Assembly (NCBI RefSeq): GCF_012985205.1
Contig: NZ_JABEKS010000001.1
Location: forward strand, 1,178,001 to 1,242,000
Length of the DNA stretch: 64,000 nucleotides
Origin: Planctomonas sp. JC2975
Lineage (GTDB): Bacteria; Actinomycetota; Actinomycetes; Actinomycetales; Microbacteriaceae
Direction: 5' to 3'
Numbering within the stretch: the stretch's first letter is position 1; each line of letters begins with the position of its first letter. Made by a program: the position numbers and the translations under genes. Below the pieces are notes generated by a model. That model saw only the letters and a list, made by a program, of their open reading frames with translations, was not told where the DNA came from and did not search any database. Of this stretch, positions 16,055 to 25,357 are shown piece after piece.

Positions 16055-16074
16055 GTAAGCCGTTCCAGCTCACC

Positions 16075-16089
16075 CGGAATGCTGTTCCG
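16075..16089. promoter_or_regulatory. TetR operator 2
   Basis: CGGAATGCTGTTCCG repeats the first site with a change in the left arm, 35 bp away centre to centre and 66 bp before the reductase start. The repeated CGGAAnnnTGTTCCG pattern supports a shared regulator. Confidence 0.72.
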
Positions 16090-16154
16090 ATTAATTCGAT
16101 CATACGGCACCGCCCTCTCGGCGCCACGGTCGCAACTCGCGAGGAGCAACACAC

Positions 16155-17195
16155 ATGCAGTACCGCACACTCGGCCGTACCGGCATCAAGGTCACCCCGT
16201 TCGCTCTCGGAGCGATGATGCTCGGCTCGCTCGGCAATCCTGATCGACAGGAAGGCGTCCGCATCATCCACCGCGCCCTCGACGCCGGCATCAACTTCGT
16301 CGATACCGCCGACCGCTACGGCGACTCCGAAGAGGTCGTCGGCGAGGCGCTCAAGGGACGGCGCGACGACGTCGTGCTCGCCACCAAGTTCTGGGGGTCG
16401 GTCGACGACGACATCAACCATCGTGGCGCCTCCCGGCGCTGGATCATGCACGCCGTCGAGCGTTCGCTCCGCAACCTGCAGACCGACCACATCGACCTCT
16501 ACCAGCTGCACAGGCCGGACCCCGAAACGGACATCGACGAAACGCTCTCCGCTCTCACGGATCTCGTGCGACAGGGCAAGGTGCTGGCAATCGGATCGTC
16601 GTCCATGCGCGGATCCGAGATCGTGGAGGCGCAGTGGATGTCCGAGCGTCGTGGATTCGAGCGATTCCGCACAGAGCAGCCGAACTATTCGATCCTCGAC
16701 CGGGAGATCGAGCGCGAGATCCTGCCCGTCACTCAGCGCTACGGCATGGGGACCCTCGTCTACAGCCCGCTGGCCGGGGGCATGTTGACGGGTCGCTACC
16801 GCGCCGGAGCCGAGAACGACAACTTCCGCTCGACGCGAACCGGCATGCGCCACCTGCGCGACGAGCGTCGCATCGCGACCGTCGAACGACTCATCGCCCT
16901 CTCCGACGAGGTGGGCATCAAGCTGACCCACCTTGCAATGGCGTTCGTGATCGCCCATCCGGGCGTCACGTCCGCGATCGCAGGACCGCGCACGATGGAG
17001 CAGCTCGAAGACACCCTGGCCGGTGTGGACGTCGCCCTGCCCGACGAGGTGCTCGACCGCATCGACGAGATCGTCCCGCCGGGAGAGAGCGTCGGCGCGA
17101 TGGACATGGTGTACCGCGGCCCGGAGATCGGCACCAGCGCTCTGCGTCGTCGACCGGCTTCCGAACGGACCGCGGCCGAGCCGACAGCGGCCTGA
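16155..17195 (+). CDS. Aldo/keto reductase
   Basis: A 346-aa NADPH-dependent TIM-barrel oxidoreductase. The catalytic tetrad is visible as Asp and Tyr in VDTADRYG (about 51-58), Lys in VLATKFWG and His in YQLHRPD. The C-terminal coenzyme-binding part includes SAIAGPRTMEQLEDTL. GAGGAG lies just upstream of the ATG. It is controlled most probably by the divergent TetR through two operators. It reduces aldehydes or ketones; the substrate is unknown. Confidence 0.9.
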   Translation: MQYRTLGRTGIKVTPFALGAMMLGSLGNPDRQEGVRIIHRALDAGINFVDTADRYGDSEEVVGEALKGRRDDVVLATKFWGSVDDDINHRGASRRWIMHAVERSLRNLQTDHIDLYQLHRPDPETDIDETLSALTDLVRQGKVLAIGSSSMRGSEIVEAQWMSERRGFERFRTEQPNYSILDREIEREILPVTQRYGMGTLVYSPLAGGMLTGRYRAGAENDNFRSTRTGMRHLRDERRIATVERLIALSDEVGIKLTHLAMAFVIAHPGVTSAIAGPRTMEQLEDTLAGVDVALPDEVLDRIDEIVPPGESVGAMDMVYRGPEIGTSALRRRPASERTAAEPTAA

Positions 17196-17308
17196 GCGGA
17201 CGCCGGGCGTACGTCACGGATGTCACGGGAGACGGATCGTCCGCACACACAACTCGCGGCGGACGTCCGCACCCGCGCCGGCCGGGGCCGTGACGCCCGC
17301 GCGCCGCG

Positions 17309-18127
17309 TCAGAGCCGCCAGTGCAGGTTCACCAGTGCATGCACCTCGAAGAACACGACGTAGAGCACGTAAAGAGTGAGCACGACGGCCAGGAACCACT
17401 CGCGTTTGGAACCGGTGCGCCCGAGGACGGGCAGGCTCACGTATCCGTTGTCGTGCCAGAAGTGCCCGAGCAGCGCACTGCGACGCCACCAGTGCGGCGG
17501 CTTCGGCACCCACGGGTAGGTCGGCGGAATCCCCTCCACCGTGAGGAAGTCGCCGACGAGGTGCACGGCGTATCCGAGCACGACGGCAAGCAGGAGCCAT
17601 CCGAAGCTCGTGCGGATGCCGGTGTCGATCGCGAGCGCACCGATCACGCCCACGAGCCACGCACGCGGCCAGGTGCTGATGATCTTGATCGACTTGATGG
17701 TGTGCGTCGCGAATGCGATCGCCGGGGCGGTCACGAGCAGGAGTCCGACGGACAGCGTTCCGACCGGTGAGTGTGTGTCCCACACCAGCAGCGAGGCCGC
17801 CCACGCGATCAGGCCGGCGATGACCGCCGCCCACACGGTGTGCGTCCCTTTGCGATGGCCGCCGGATGCCGTTGCCACCGCCTCGGAGGCGAGCTTGCCG
17901 AGCACGGGAACGGACCGCGAGATCGTCGCGGAATGATGGTCGAGATCCGCCACCAGCGCCCACCCCGCGACGACCAGAGCCCCGAGCAGTGCGACCTCCG
18001 GCGGTTGCACATCGAGCCCGGTGCTCATCGGGAGCACCCGTCCCGCCACGAACGGGATCGCCGGTGCGGTCGCCGTGACGGCGAGCCACACGGCGGCACC
18101 GCTGACGGCGTGATGCGCGCCCATCAT
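17309..18127 (-). CDS. YdjM-like membrane-bound metal-dependent hydrolase (DUF457)
   Basis: A 272-aa integral membrane protein. The N-terminus carries the family pattern GAHHAVSGAAVWL and then LVADLDHHSATIS, whose His/Asp residues are presumed metal ligands. There are about five hydrophobic helices, a central VHLVGDFLTVEGIPPTYP, and a basic C-terminal part with a last helix near 245-262. E. coli YdjM belongs to this family and is LexA-regulated; no LexA box is evident here. It is divergent from the PHP gene. Function beyond the family level is not known. Confidence 0.82.
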   Translation of the reverse strand: MMGAHHAVSGAAVWLAVTATAPAIPFVAGRVLPMSTGLDVQPPEVALLGALVVAGWALVADLDHHSATISRSVPVLGKLASEAVATASGGHRKGTHTVWAAVIAGLIAWAASLLVWDTHSPVGTLSVGLLLVTAPAIAFATHTIKSIKIISTWPRAWLVGVIGALAIDTGIRTSFGWLLLAVVLGYAVHLVGDFLTVEGIPPTYPWVPKPPHWWRRSALLGHFWHDNGYVSLPVLGRTGSKREWFLAVVLTLYVLYVVFFEVHALVNLHWRL

Positions 18128-18393
18128 GCGTGAGCACCCACCCGTCCGGTGCAGGTGCGTACCGCGGTCGCCCCGGTGGGATGCGCACAGCCGTGCGCGG
18201 GGTTCGGATGGTCGGCATCGAGTGGCACGGAACGCGAACGATCGGAGTCCGAATGGTTGAGGGAAGTCATCCTTTCGACCCTGGCATAGCCCGGCGACAC
18301 CCGGACCGCCTGCCGCGTCGAGCCAGAGTGGTGTCCGACGCGGACGCGACGTGCATCGCGAGCGCCTGCCGATTGCGGAGTACGTTCGTCCGC

Positions 18394-19248
18394 GTGACGA
18401 GGTTGACAGCTGACGCGCATGTCCACAGCGAGTGGTCGTGGGACGCGGGTTCGGATCCGGCCTCGGCGGGTGCCATGCGGCGCATCTGCGAGCGGGCGGT
18501 CACGATCGGGCTGCCTGCCGTCGTGTTCACCGAGCACCTCGATTTCGAGGATGCCTGGCGAGCCGACGACGGCGACATCGGGGACCACGCGCAGAAGTAC
18601 GTCGACGGCACCGGGCACGTGCGACTTCCGAGGTTCGACGTCGAGGGCTACCTCGATGCCATCGGACGGTGCCGACGCGACTTCGCCGATCTGCGCATCC
18701 TCACCGGCGTGGAGTACGGGCAACCGCATCTCTGGGATGCGAAGGCCGCCGCGCTGCTGTCGAGCGGTGCGATCGACCGCGTCAACGGGTCGCTGCACAT
18801 GCTCGCGTTCGAGGGCGGGGATCGCACGGAGCCGACGACCCTGTATCGATACCGGCACGCGCACGATGTCATGAACGCGTATCTCGAGGAGATTCCGCTC
18901 ATGGTTGCGGGATCCGACTCCTTCGCGGTTTTCACGCACATCGACTACGCCGTGCGGTCGTGGCCCGTCGCGACGGCGGGGCCCTTCGACCCGTACGACT
19001 TCGAGGAGGGGTTCCGCACGGCGATGCGAGCAATCGCGGAATCCGAGCGCGCCCTGGAGATGAACACCAGGCGCCTCTGGCCGTGGATCCCGCAGTGGTG
19101 GGCTGAGGAGGGAGGCCGCGCCGTTTCGTTCGGGAGCGACGCGCACCAGGCCGAGGGCCTCGCGTCGAACTTCCCCGAAGCGATGGCCATGGTGGAGTAC
19201 TTCGGATTCCGCCCCGGCAGTCGGCCAGAGGACTTCTGGACGCGCTGA
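18394..19248 (+). CDS. PHP-domain phosphoesterase (histidinol-phosphatase-like)
   Basis: About 284 aa. The PHP metal motif DAHVHSEWSWD is at residues 7-17, a VFTEHLDF block near residue 46 adds further ligands, and the C-terminal FGSDAHQAEGLA supplies the last metal site. Family members are HisK-type histidinol-phosphatases or related phosphoesterases. The GTG at 18394 follows TACGTT by 7 nt (leaderless type) and opens directly into the domain; the frame is open to 18130, but the upstream part has no domain. No his genes are nearby, so a role in histidine synthesis is only possible. Confidence 0.78.
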   Translation: MTRLTADAHVHSEWSWDAGSDPASAGAMRRICERAVTIGLPAVVFTEHLDFEDAWRADDGDIGDHAQKYVDGTGHVRLPRFDVEGYLDAIGRCRRDFADLRILTGVEYGQPHLWDAKAAALLSSGAIDRVNGSLHMLAFEGGDRTEPTTLYRYRHAHDVMNAYLEEIPLMVAGSDSFAVFTHIDYAVRSWPVATAGPFDPYDFEEGFRTAMRAIAESERALEMNTRRLWPWIPQWWAEEGGRAVSFGSDAHQAEGLASNFPEAMAMVEYFGFRPGSRPEDFWTR

Positions 19249-19334
19249 TGCCGTCGGTGCGGGCGTCGCGAGCCTCAGCTCAGCCGTTTACCTGCTGACA
19301 ATCTCCCGGTGCGCGCCGAATCCGGCGCAGGGCG

Positions 19335-20576
19335 CTACTCCGCGGCGGCGAGCTGCCCGCAGGCGCCGTCGATCTCCTTGCCGCGCGTGTCGCGGAGGGT
19401 CGTCGGGATGCCGGATGCCTCGAGCCGGCGCACGAACTCGTCGGTGACATCCTTCTCGCTCGCGGTCCAGATGGAACCCGGGGTCGGGTTGAGCGGGATC
19501 GGGTTGACGTGCACCCAGCCGTGCCCGCGCTCGTTGAGCTTCTGCGCGAGCAGGTCGGCGCGCCAGCCGTGGTCGTTCATATCCTTGATGAGCGCGTACT
19601 CGATGGAGACGCGGCGGCCGGTCTTCTCGAAGTAGTAGCGGGCGGCATCCAGGGCCTCGTCGACCTTCCAGCGCGAGTTCACCGGGATGAGCTCGTCGCG
19701 CAGACCGTCATCCGGCGCATGCAGCGACAGGGCGAACGTGAGCGGGATGTCCTCGTCGGCGAGCTTGCGGATGGCGGGCACGAGTCCCACCGACGACACC
19801 GTGATGCCGCGAGCGGACATGCCGAGCCCGTCGGGCTGCGGTGCGACCAACGTGCGCACCGCCGTCATCAGCCGCTTGTAGTTGGCCAGCGGCTCGCCCA
19901 TGCCCATGAAGACGATGTTGTGCACGCGCTCAGGCGCACCGCTCGGGCTGTGCCCCAGCTCGCCCTGGGCGATGGCGCGGTTCGCGGCCACCACCTGGTC
20001 GACGATCTCCGCAGACGACAGGTTGCGGGTCAGTCCCTGCTGGCCGGTCGCGCAGAACGGACAGTTCATGCCGCATCCGGCCTGCGACGAGATGCACAAT
20101 GTGATGCGTCCCGGATAGCGCATGAGCACGGATTCGACGAGCGCGCCGTCGAAGAGGCGCCAGAGGAACTTGATGGTCCGTCCGTCATCCGTTCGGAAGC
20201 GCCGCACCTCGGTGAGCAGGGGCGGGAGCAGAGTCGAGACGAGTTCGTCGCGACGGGATGCCGGCAGATCCGTCATGGCCGCGGCATCCGTCGTGTAGTG
20301 GGTGAAGTAATGCGTCGCCAGCTGCTTCGCGCGGAAGCCGGGGAGTCCGAGCTCCTCGACCTTCGCCTTGCGCTCAGCAGGCGTGAGGTCGGCGAGGTGC
20401 GTCTCCGGCTGCTTGCGGCGCGGCGACGCGAACTGCAGGGCAGGGCGGCCGTCGGCCGCCAGTTGCTGGGTCCAGCCCTCCGTCGCCGGGCGAACCTGGG
20501 GGCGCGAGGCGGCGTCCGCGCCGGCGCCCTCCCGGGTCGTCGCACGGCCGGTCGTCCGGATCGTCGTCTCGCTCAC
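19335..20576 (-). CDS. rlmN: 23S rRNA (adenine2503-C2)-methyltransferase
   Basis: A 413-aa radical-SAM enzyme that methylates A2503 of 23S rRNA and A37 of some tRNAs. The cluster motif C168-x3-C172-x2-C175 lies in [26 protein letters not shown] is the SAM-binding GGE-like motif, and the conserved C-terminal catalytic cysteine is in [13 protein letters not shown]. The start is a GTG 6 nt after GACAAT (20583-20588), a leaderless arrangement. The N-terminal 45 residues are longer and more polar than in most homologues. Confidence 0.94.
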   Translation of the reverse strand: MSETTIRTTGRATTREGAGADAASRPQVRPATEGWTQQLAADGRPALQFASPRRKQPETHLADLTPAERKAKVEELGLPGFRAKQLATHYFTHYTTDAAAMTDLPASRRDELVSTLLPPLLTEVRRFRTDDGRTIKFLWRLFDGALVESVLMRYPGRITLCISSQAGCGMNCPFCATGQQGLTRNLSSAEIVDQVVAANRAIAQGELGHSPSGAPERVHNIVFMGMGEPLANYKRLMTAVRTLVAPQPDGLGMSARGITVSSVGLVPAIRKLADEDIPLTFALSLHAPDDGLRDELIPVNSRWKVDEALDAARYYFEKTGRRVSIEYALIKDMNDHGWRADLLAQKLNERGHGWVHVNPIPLNPTPGSIWTASEKDVTDEFVRRLEASGIPTTLRDTRGKEIDGACGQLAAAE

Positions 20577-20664
20577 CCGTCAATTGTCGCAGGGCGCGGC
20601 TGGACGTTCACGGTCAGGCCCAGTACCACGTCGATCGGGCTGCCGCTCTGCTACTTCTGGATCC

Positions 20665-21006
20665 ATGGCAGATCTCAGTGAACGCGTCTCTCGCGTGCTC
20701 GAACTCGATGCGACCTTTCCCGCGACGAAGCACGTCGGGCGGGTGGAAGTGCGACGCATCCGGATGCTCGCCGGCACCCCATCGGGAGCGCACGTGCACA
20801 ACGGGCCCGTCTTCGGCGCGATCCTGGCCGGACGGGTTCGCTACGTGATCGCGGGCGGCGAGGAGCGGATCCTGCAGCCGGGCGACGTCTTCTACGAACC
20901 GGAGGGCTCGAAGATCGAGCGCTTCGATGCCCTCGACCACGATGTCGAGTTCATCGGCGTCTTCCCCCTCGAACCCGGCCAGGACGCGGCCATGGTCTTC
21001 GTCTGA
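20665..21006 (+). CDS. Small cupin-domain protein
   Basis: A 113-aa single cupin. Motif 1 has the metal-binding pattern GAHVHNGPVFGAILAGRVRY and motif 2 is PGDVFYEPEGSKIER. Such proteins bind a metal and act as small enzymes or sensors; the function of this one is unknown. The start at 20665 avoids overlap with rlmN. A pair of 22-bp direct repeats follows its stop. Confidence 0.78.
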   Translation: MADLSERVSRVLELDATFPATKHVGRVEVRRIRMLAGTPSGAHVHNGPVFGAILAGRVRYVIAGGEERILQPGDVFYEPEGSKIERFDALDHDVEFIGVFPLEPGQDAAMVFV

Positions 21007-21016
21007 CGGGCCGGAG

Positions 21017-21071
21017 CCCGCTGAGCGGGCGCAGCCGCAGCCCTACGGGCCCGCTGAGCGAGTGCAGCTGC
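21017..21071. repeat. Two imperfect 22-bp direct repeats
   Basis: The copies begin at 21017 and 21050 and share CCCGCTGAGCG followed by GCAGC-GC, with 3 mismatches in 22 bp. They fill the gap between the cupin gene and gntK, and the first holds a small GCCCGCTGAGCGGGC stem. This resembles the REP-like sequences common between genes of this family of bacteria. Confidence 0.6.
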
Positions 21072-21081
21072 GCGGCGACCC

Positions 21082-21606
21082 TCAGGCCGATCCACCGTCG
21101 CCCGCGAGGGCCGACCGGATGTCCTCCACGGTCTGCTCGACCGACTCGTCGTCGCTGAACACCCGTCCGAACTCGTCGGGCTCGAGCGGCTCGAGTGCGG
21201 AGAGCTGGGAGTCGAGCAACCCTGAAGGCATGTACTCGTGCACCCGGGAATCGACTCGGTGCTGGAGCGTGGTGCGGCTCGGATCCAGGTGCGCGAAGAA
21301 GGCGTCGGGCGCGTATCCGCGCAGCAGGTCGCGGTAGCGGCGCTTCAGCGCACTGCACGCCACGATCACGCCGTCGCCGACGGCCAGCCGCTCGCCGATG
21401 ATCCGCAGCCAGGGTTCGCGGTCGGCATCGGTCAGGGGGATGCCTGCGCGCATCTTCTCCTTGTTCACAGCCGGGTGCAGGTCGTCGCCGTCGATGAAGA
21501 CGCGGCCGGAGGCATCTGCGAGCGCGTTGCCCACGACGGTCTTTCCTGCACCGGACACCCCCATGAGCACGATGGGCGGAAGCTGGGCGGGTGGCACGAC
21601 GGTCAT
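21082..21606 (-). CDS. gntK: Gluconokinase
   Basis: A 174-aa kinase that phosphorylates D-gluconate to 6-phosphogluconate. The Walker A loop GVSGAGKT is at residues 16-23, followed by FIDGDDLHPAVNKEKM, which is typical of GntK, and VACSALKRRYRDLLRG. The product is the substrate of 6-phosphogluconate dehydrogenase, encoded divergently 159 bp away, so the two form a gluconate-to-pentose-phosphate module. A partial LacI-type half-site lies between them. Confidence 0.93.
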   Translation of the reverse strand: MTVVPPAQLPPIVLMGVSGAGKTVVGNALADASGRVFIDGDDLHPAVNKEKMRAGIPLTDADREPWLRIIGERLAVGDGVIVACSALKRRYRDLLRGYAPDAFFAHLDPSRTTLQHRVDSRVHEYMPSGLLDSQLSALEPLEPDEFGRVFSDDESVEQTVEDIRSALAGDGGSA

Positions 21607-21644
21607 GCAGACATTCTGTCCGATGGCCGCGTGCGCGGCAGATG

Positions 21645-21652
21645 GTTTGCCA
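21645..21652. promoter_or_regulatory. Possible half-operator GTTTGCCA between gntK and gnd
   Basis: GTTTGCCA matches the right half of the LacI operator at 6174-6189. The left half is degenerate and shifted (GGCA at 21637-21640). It lies 38 bp upstream of gntK. A related sugar-acid regulator could bind here, but the evidence is weak. Confidence 0.3.
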
Positions 21653-21765
21653 CGCGCGACATGGGCAGTCCTTTAGAGTGGGAAGCCCGCGGCGTTGGGA
21701 TACCAGCCGCGAGAGACATCCCCCTCCCCCGTCTTCATGAAGACCCGTCATCGAGGAGAAGTGCC

Positions 21766-23235
21766 GTGGCCGAGAACTCGGAATCCGCGAAGTCCGTTGC
21801 GAACATCGGTGTAGTCGGGTTGGCGGTGATGGGCTCCAACCTCGCCCGCAACCTCGCCAGCCGTGAAGGCAACACCGTCGCGGTCTACAACCGCACGCGG
21901 TCCCGCACCGACGAGCTGCTCTCCGAGCACCCCGAGGCAGGATTCCTGCCCGCGTACGACTACGAAGAGTTCGCCGCCACCCTGTCGAAGCCGCGCGCCG
22001 CGATCATCATGGTGCAGGCCGGACGCGGAACCGATGCCGTCATCGACGAGCTCGTCAGGGTGTTCGAGCCGGGCGACATCATCGTGGACGGTGGCAACGC
22101 ACTGTTCACCGACACCATCCGCCGGGAGAAGGCCGTGCGCGACACGGGCATCAACTTCGTCGGCGCCGGCATCTCCGGCGGTGAGGAGGGCGCGCTGAAC
22201 GGACCGTCGATCATGCCGGGCGGATCGGACGAGTCGTGGGTCACCCTCGGCCCGATCCTGCGCTCGATCGCCGCGGTCGCCGAGGGCGAGCCATGCGTCA
22301 CGCACGTCGGCCACGACGGCGCCGGCCACTTCGTGAAGATGGTGCACAACGGCATCGAATACGCCGACATGCAGCTCATCGCAGAGGCGTACGACCTGAT
22401 CCGCCGCGGAACGGGCAAGTCGCCGGCCGAGATCGCCGACATCTTCGCGCAGTGGAACAAGGGCGAGCTGGAGAGCTACCTCATCGAGATCACCGCCGAG
22501 GTGCTGCGACAGGTCGCCGCCGAGACCGGCAAACCGCTGGTCGACGTGATCCTCGATCAGGCGGGCGCCAAGGGCACCGGTGCCTGGACCGTGCAGACGG
22601 CGCTCGACCTCGGCATCCCCGTGTCGGGCATCGCCGAGGCCGTGTTCGCCCGCTCGCTGTCGAGCAAGCCGGCGCAGCGCACCGCGGCATCCGACCTGCC
22701 CGGCCCGTCGGAGACGTGGAGCGTCTCGGATCCCGACGCGTTCGTCGAGGACGTGCGCAAGGCGCTGTACGCCTCCAAGATCGTCGCGTATTCGCAGGGC
22801 TTCGACGAGATCGTCGCCGGCGCGCAGCAGTACGGCTGGGACATCGAGAAGGGCGACATCGCGGCGATCTGGCGCGGTGGTTGCATCATCCGCGCGCAGT
22901 TCCTCAACCGCATCACCGAGGCGTACGCCGAGGATGCCGGGCTCGTGGCGCTGCTCACCGCCCCGTACTTCCGCGAGGCGCTCGGGCGCACGCAGGAGGC
23001 GTGGCGTCGGGTGGTCGTGGCTGCGGCGCAAGCCGGGATCCCGTCCCCCGCGTTCAGCTCGAGCCTGGCGTACTACGACGGCCTTCGTGCCGACCGTCTG
23101 CCGGCCGCGCTCGTGCAGGGTCAGCGCGACTTCTTCGGCGCGCACACCTACAAGCGCGTCGACAAGGACGGCGTGTTCCACACGCTGTGGTCGGGCGACC
23201 GCTCGGAGATCGCGACGACACCGTCCACCCACTGA
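21766..23235 (+). CDS. gnd: 6-phosphogluconate dehydrogenase (decarboxylating, NADP+)
   Basis: A 489-aa enzyme, the usual long dimeric type, which makes ribulose 5-phosphate, CO2 and NADPH. The N-terminal Rossmann motif GLAVMGSNLARNL is at about residues 17-29. GAGISGGEEGALNGPSIMPG holds the substrate-binding loop, and GHFVKMVHNGIEYADMQ has the catalytic Lys. The C-terminal KRVDKDGVFHT is intact. The start is a GTG preceded by GAGGAG. A perfect 18-bp terminator hairpin follows. Confidence 0.95.
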   Translation: MAENSESAKSVANIGVVGLAVMGSNLARNLASREGNTVAVYNRTRSRTDELLSEHPEAGFLPAYDYEEFAATLSKPRAAIIMVQAGRGTDAVIDELVRVFEPGDIIVDGGNALFTDTIRREKAVRDTGINFVGAGISGGEEGALNGPSIMPGGSDESWVTLGPILRSIAAVAEGEPCVTHVGHDGAGHFVKMVHNGIEYADMQLIAEAYDLIRRGTGKSPAEIADIFAQWNKGELESYLIEITAEVLRQVAAETGKPLVDVILDQAGAKGTGAWTVQTALDLGIPVSGIAEAVFARSLSSKPAQRTAASDLPGPSETWSVSDPDAFVEDVRKALYASKIVAYSQGFDEIVAGAQQYGWDIEKGDIAAIWRGGCIIRAQFLNRITEAYAEDAGLVALLTAPYFREALGRTQEAWRRVVVAAAQAGIPSPAFSSSLAYYDGLRADRLPAALVQGQRDFFGAHTYKRVDKDGVFHTLWSGDRSEIATTPSTH

Positions 23236-23281
23236 CGACCTGACACCGAGGCCGTCGGAACACACCGACGCCACCAGGATC

Positions 23282-23324
23282 GCGGATCGGCGGGCACGCA
23301 ACGAGAGCGTGCCCGCCGATCCGC
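23282..23324. terminator. Strong terminator downstream of gnd
   Basis: A perfect 18-bp stem (23282-23299 with 23307-23324) with a 7-nt loop AACGAGA, followed by ATTTC. It lies 47 bp past the gnd stop and faces the convergent transporter gene, so it may work in both directions. Confidence 0.88.
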
Positions 23325-23408
23325 ATTTCAACCATCGACCGTCGCCTTGGCGCGACCGTCATCCACTACGGCCGGACGCACGGGAAAGCGCGGCGGGCGC
23401 CACTGCGA

Positions 23409-24911
23409 TCAGATCGCCGCGTCGGCCAACGCGTCATGCGGATCCGCTGCCGTTGCAGGCGTCCGCACGAAGAACGCGGCGAGCACCGCGCCGAGCGACA
23501 GCACACCGCCGACGAAGAACGCCAGTCCGATCCCGGATGCCGTCGCCTCCCGCACGCTGGATCCCGCGGCGACGACGGTCGCCTCGCGCACCGACATGAC
23601 GGCGACGAAGAGCGCCGTGCCTGCGGCGCCTGCGACCTGCTGAACGGTGCCGATGATCGCACTGCCGTGCGAGTAGAAGCGTTCGGGCACGGCGCCGAGT
23701 CCCGCTGTGAACAGTGGCGTGAAGAGGAACGCGAGGCCGATGCTGAGCACCACGTGGGCGGTCAGCAGGTACCAGGGCGGCGTGGCTGATCCGACGAAGG
23801 CGAGCATCCACAGCGCAGCGCTCATGGCGATGGCTCCGGGGATCACGAGCGGCCTCGCACCGACGCGGTCGTAGAGCCGGCCGACAAGCGGCGCCAGCAG
23901 CCCCATGATCAGGCCACCGGGCAGGAGGAGCAACCCGATCGCGAGCGGCTCCAGTCCCAGCACCTGCTGCATGAAGATCGGCAGGAGGATGACGGTGCCG
24001 AGCAGCGCAGCCATGCTGATGGCCATGAGCACGATCGTCACCGTGAAGGTGCTCGAGCCGAAGGTGCGCAAGTCGAGCAGTGCCCTGTCCTTGCGTTGCA
24101 GCAGCAGCTGGCGGAGGACGAACCAGATCAGCGCACCGCCGCCGACCACGAAGGCGAGGATCATCGGCATGGAACCGGCGCCCGCCGACTGGTCGGTCGC
24201 ACCGATCTGGCTGAGTCCGTAGACGAGTCCACCGAATCCGAAGACGGACAGCACGACCGACAGCACGTCGATCGGCACCTGCGCGGGCGTGGACACGTTT
24301 CGCACCCGCAGCGCCCCGACCACGAGCATGACGACGGCGATCGGCAGCACGAACCAGAAGATCCAGCGCCACTGCAGCGCACTCAGGATGATGCCCGCGA
24401 TGGTCGGCCCGATCGCCGGTGCGACCGAGATCACGATGGAGACGTTGCCCATCGTGCGCCCCCGCTTGCCGGGTGCCACGACCGTCATGATCGTCGTCAT
24501 CAAGAGCGGCATCATGATCGCGGTCCCTGACGCCTGCACCACGCGTGCCGCGAGCAGCACGCCGAAGACCGGCGCGGTGGCCGCGATCAAGGTCCCAGCG
24601 CTGAACAGCGACATCGCGGCGATGAACATCGACCGGGTGCTGAATCGCTGCAGCAGGATCCCGGTGATCGGGATGACGACCGCGAGGGTCAGCATGAACG
24701 CGGTCGTCAGCCATTGCCCCGCCCTGGCATCCACGTGGAAGTCGCGCATGATGTCGGTGATCGCCACCGACATGATCGTCTCGTTCAGAATGACGACGAA
24801 CGTCGCGACGAGCAGCAGCCAGAGCACCCTGGAATCCCGCTGCTCCGCCCCATCGACGTCAGCGCTCCGCGAGCCGTTCGTCGTGGATGTGGCCGTTCCC
24901 CGTTCGGTCAT
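23409..24911 (-). CDS. DHA2-family MFS multidrug efflux transporter
   Basis: A 500-aa protein with about 14 hydrophobic segments, the 14-TM H+-antiporter (DHA2/EmrB-like) type. Near the front it has FVVILNETIMSVAITDIMRD (motif D1) and AGQWLTTAFMLTLAVVIP; further in is GTRGRTMGN-like motif A (PGKRGRTMGN). It exports drugs or other amphiphiles; the substrate is unknown. The ATG at 24911 lies 6 nt after TACGCT (leaderless type). It is divergent from the DUF202 genes. Confidence 0.88.
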   Translation of the reverse strand: MTERGTATSTTNGSRSADVDGAEQRDSRVLWLLLVATFVVILNETIMSVAITDIMRDFHVDARAGQWLTTAFMLTLAVVIPITGILLQRFSTRSMFIAAMSLFSAGTLIAATAPVFGVLLAARVVQASGTAIMMPLLMTTIMTVVAPGKRGRTMGNVSIVISVAPAIGPTIAGIILSALQWRWIFWFVLPIAVVMLVVGALRVRNVSTPAQVPIDVLSVVLSVFGFGGLVYGLSQIGATDQSAGAGSMPMILAFVVGGGALIWFVLRQLLLQRKDRALLDLRTFGSSTFTVTIVLMAISMAALLGTVILLPIFMQQVLGLEPLAIGLLLLPGGLIMGLLAPLVGRLYDRVGARPLVIPGAIAMSAALWMLAFVGSATPPWYLLTAHVVLSIGLAFLFTPLFTAGLGAVPERFYSHGSAIIGTVQQVAGAAGTALFVAVMSVREATVVAAGSSVREATASGIGLAFFVGGVLSLGAVLAAFFVRTPATAADPHDALADAAI

Positions 24912-24963
24912 CGGGCCAGCGTAGCTACCGGGGGTGACATCCGCGTGTCGGTAGCCTTGACGC

Positions 24964-25005
24964 ATGCCTGAACTCGTTCCCGGTCCGGTGCCGGCGCATG
25001 CGTGA
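24964..25005 (+). CDS. 13-codon leaderless mini-ORF overlapping the DUF202 start
   Basis: ATG at 24964 sits exactly 6 nt after TAGCCT (24952-24957), the leaderless-promoter spacing. It would encode MPELVPGPVPAHA and stop at 25005, after the DUF202 ATG at 24998 in another frame. Ribosomes started here could re-initiate on the DUF202 gene. It is probably a regulatory or coupling ORF, not a functional peptide. Confidence 0.45.
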   Translation: MPELVPGPVPAHA

Positions 25006-25357
25006 ACCGAAGTGGCGGGAGACCGGTGAGGACCCCGACTACCGGTTCTCCCTCGCCAACGAGCGCACGTTCCTCGCGTGGATCCGCACGGCGCTCGCCA
25101 TCCTCGCCGGCGGCGTGCTTCTCGAGGAGTTCTCGAACAAGATCGGACCGCACTGGATCATCGTGATCCTCGCGGTCGTGCTCGGTGCCCTCTCGGCTGT
25201 GCTGGCCGTGATCGCCTACCTGCGCTGGCGCGCCAACGAGATCGCGATGCGCAACGGCAAGCGCCTGCCGCTCACCATCGCCGTGCCGCTGATAGCGGCC
25301 GTCGTACTCGCCGTCGGCGCCGTGATCACCATCCTGATCGCCGTCTACGGCCGATGA
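24998..25357 (+). CDS. DUF202 (YidH-like) membrane protein
   Basis: A 119-aa membrane protein. The cytosolic N-terminus has the family motif FSLANERTFLAWIRTALA at residues 16-33, then three hydrophobic helices (about 28-45, 52-72, 92-115). YidH/YidG-type proteins are small membrane proteins of unknown role. Its stop overlaps the start of a second DUF202 gene (ATGA), so the two are coupled and may form a heteromer. Confidence 0.85.
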   Translation: MREPKWRETGEDPDYRFSLANERTFLAWIRTALAILAGGVLLEEFSNKIGPHWIIVILAVVLGALSAVLAVIAYLRWRANEIAMRNGKRLPLTIAVPLIAAVVLAVGAVITILIAVYGR

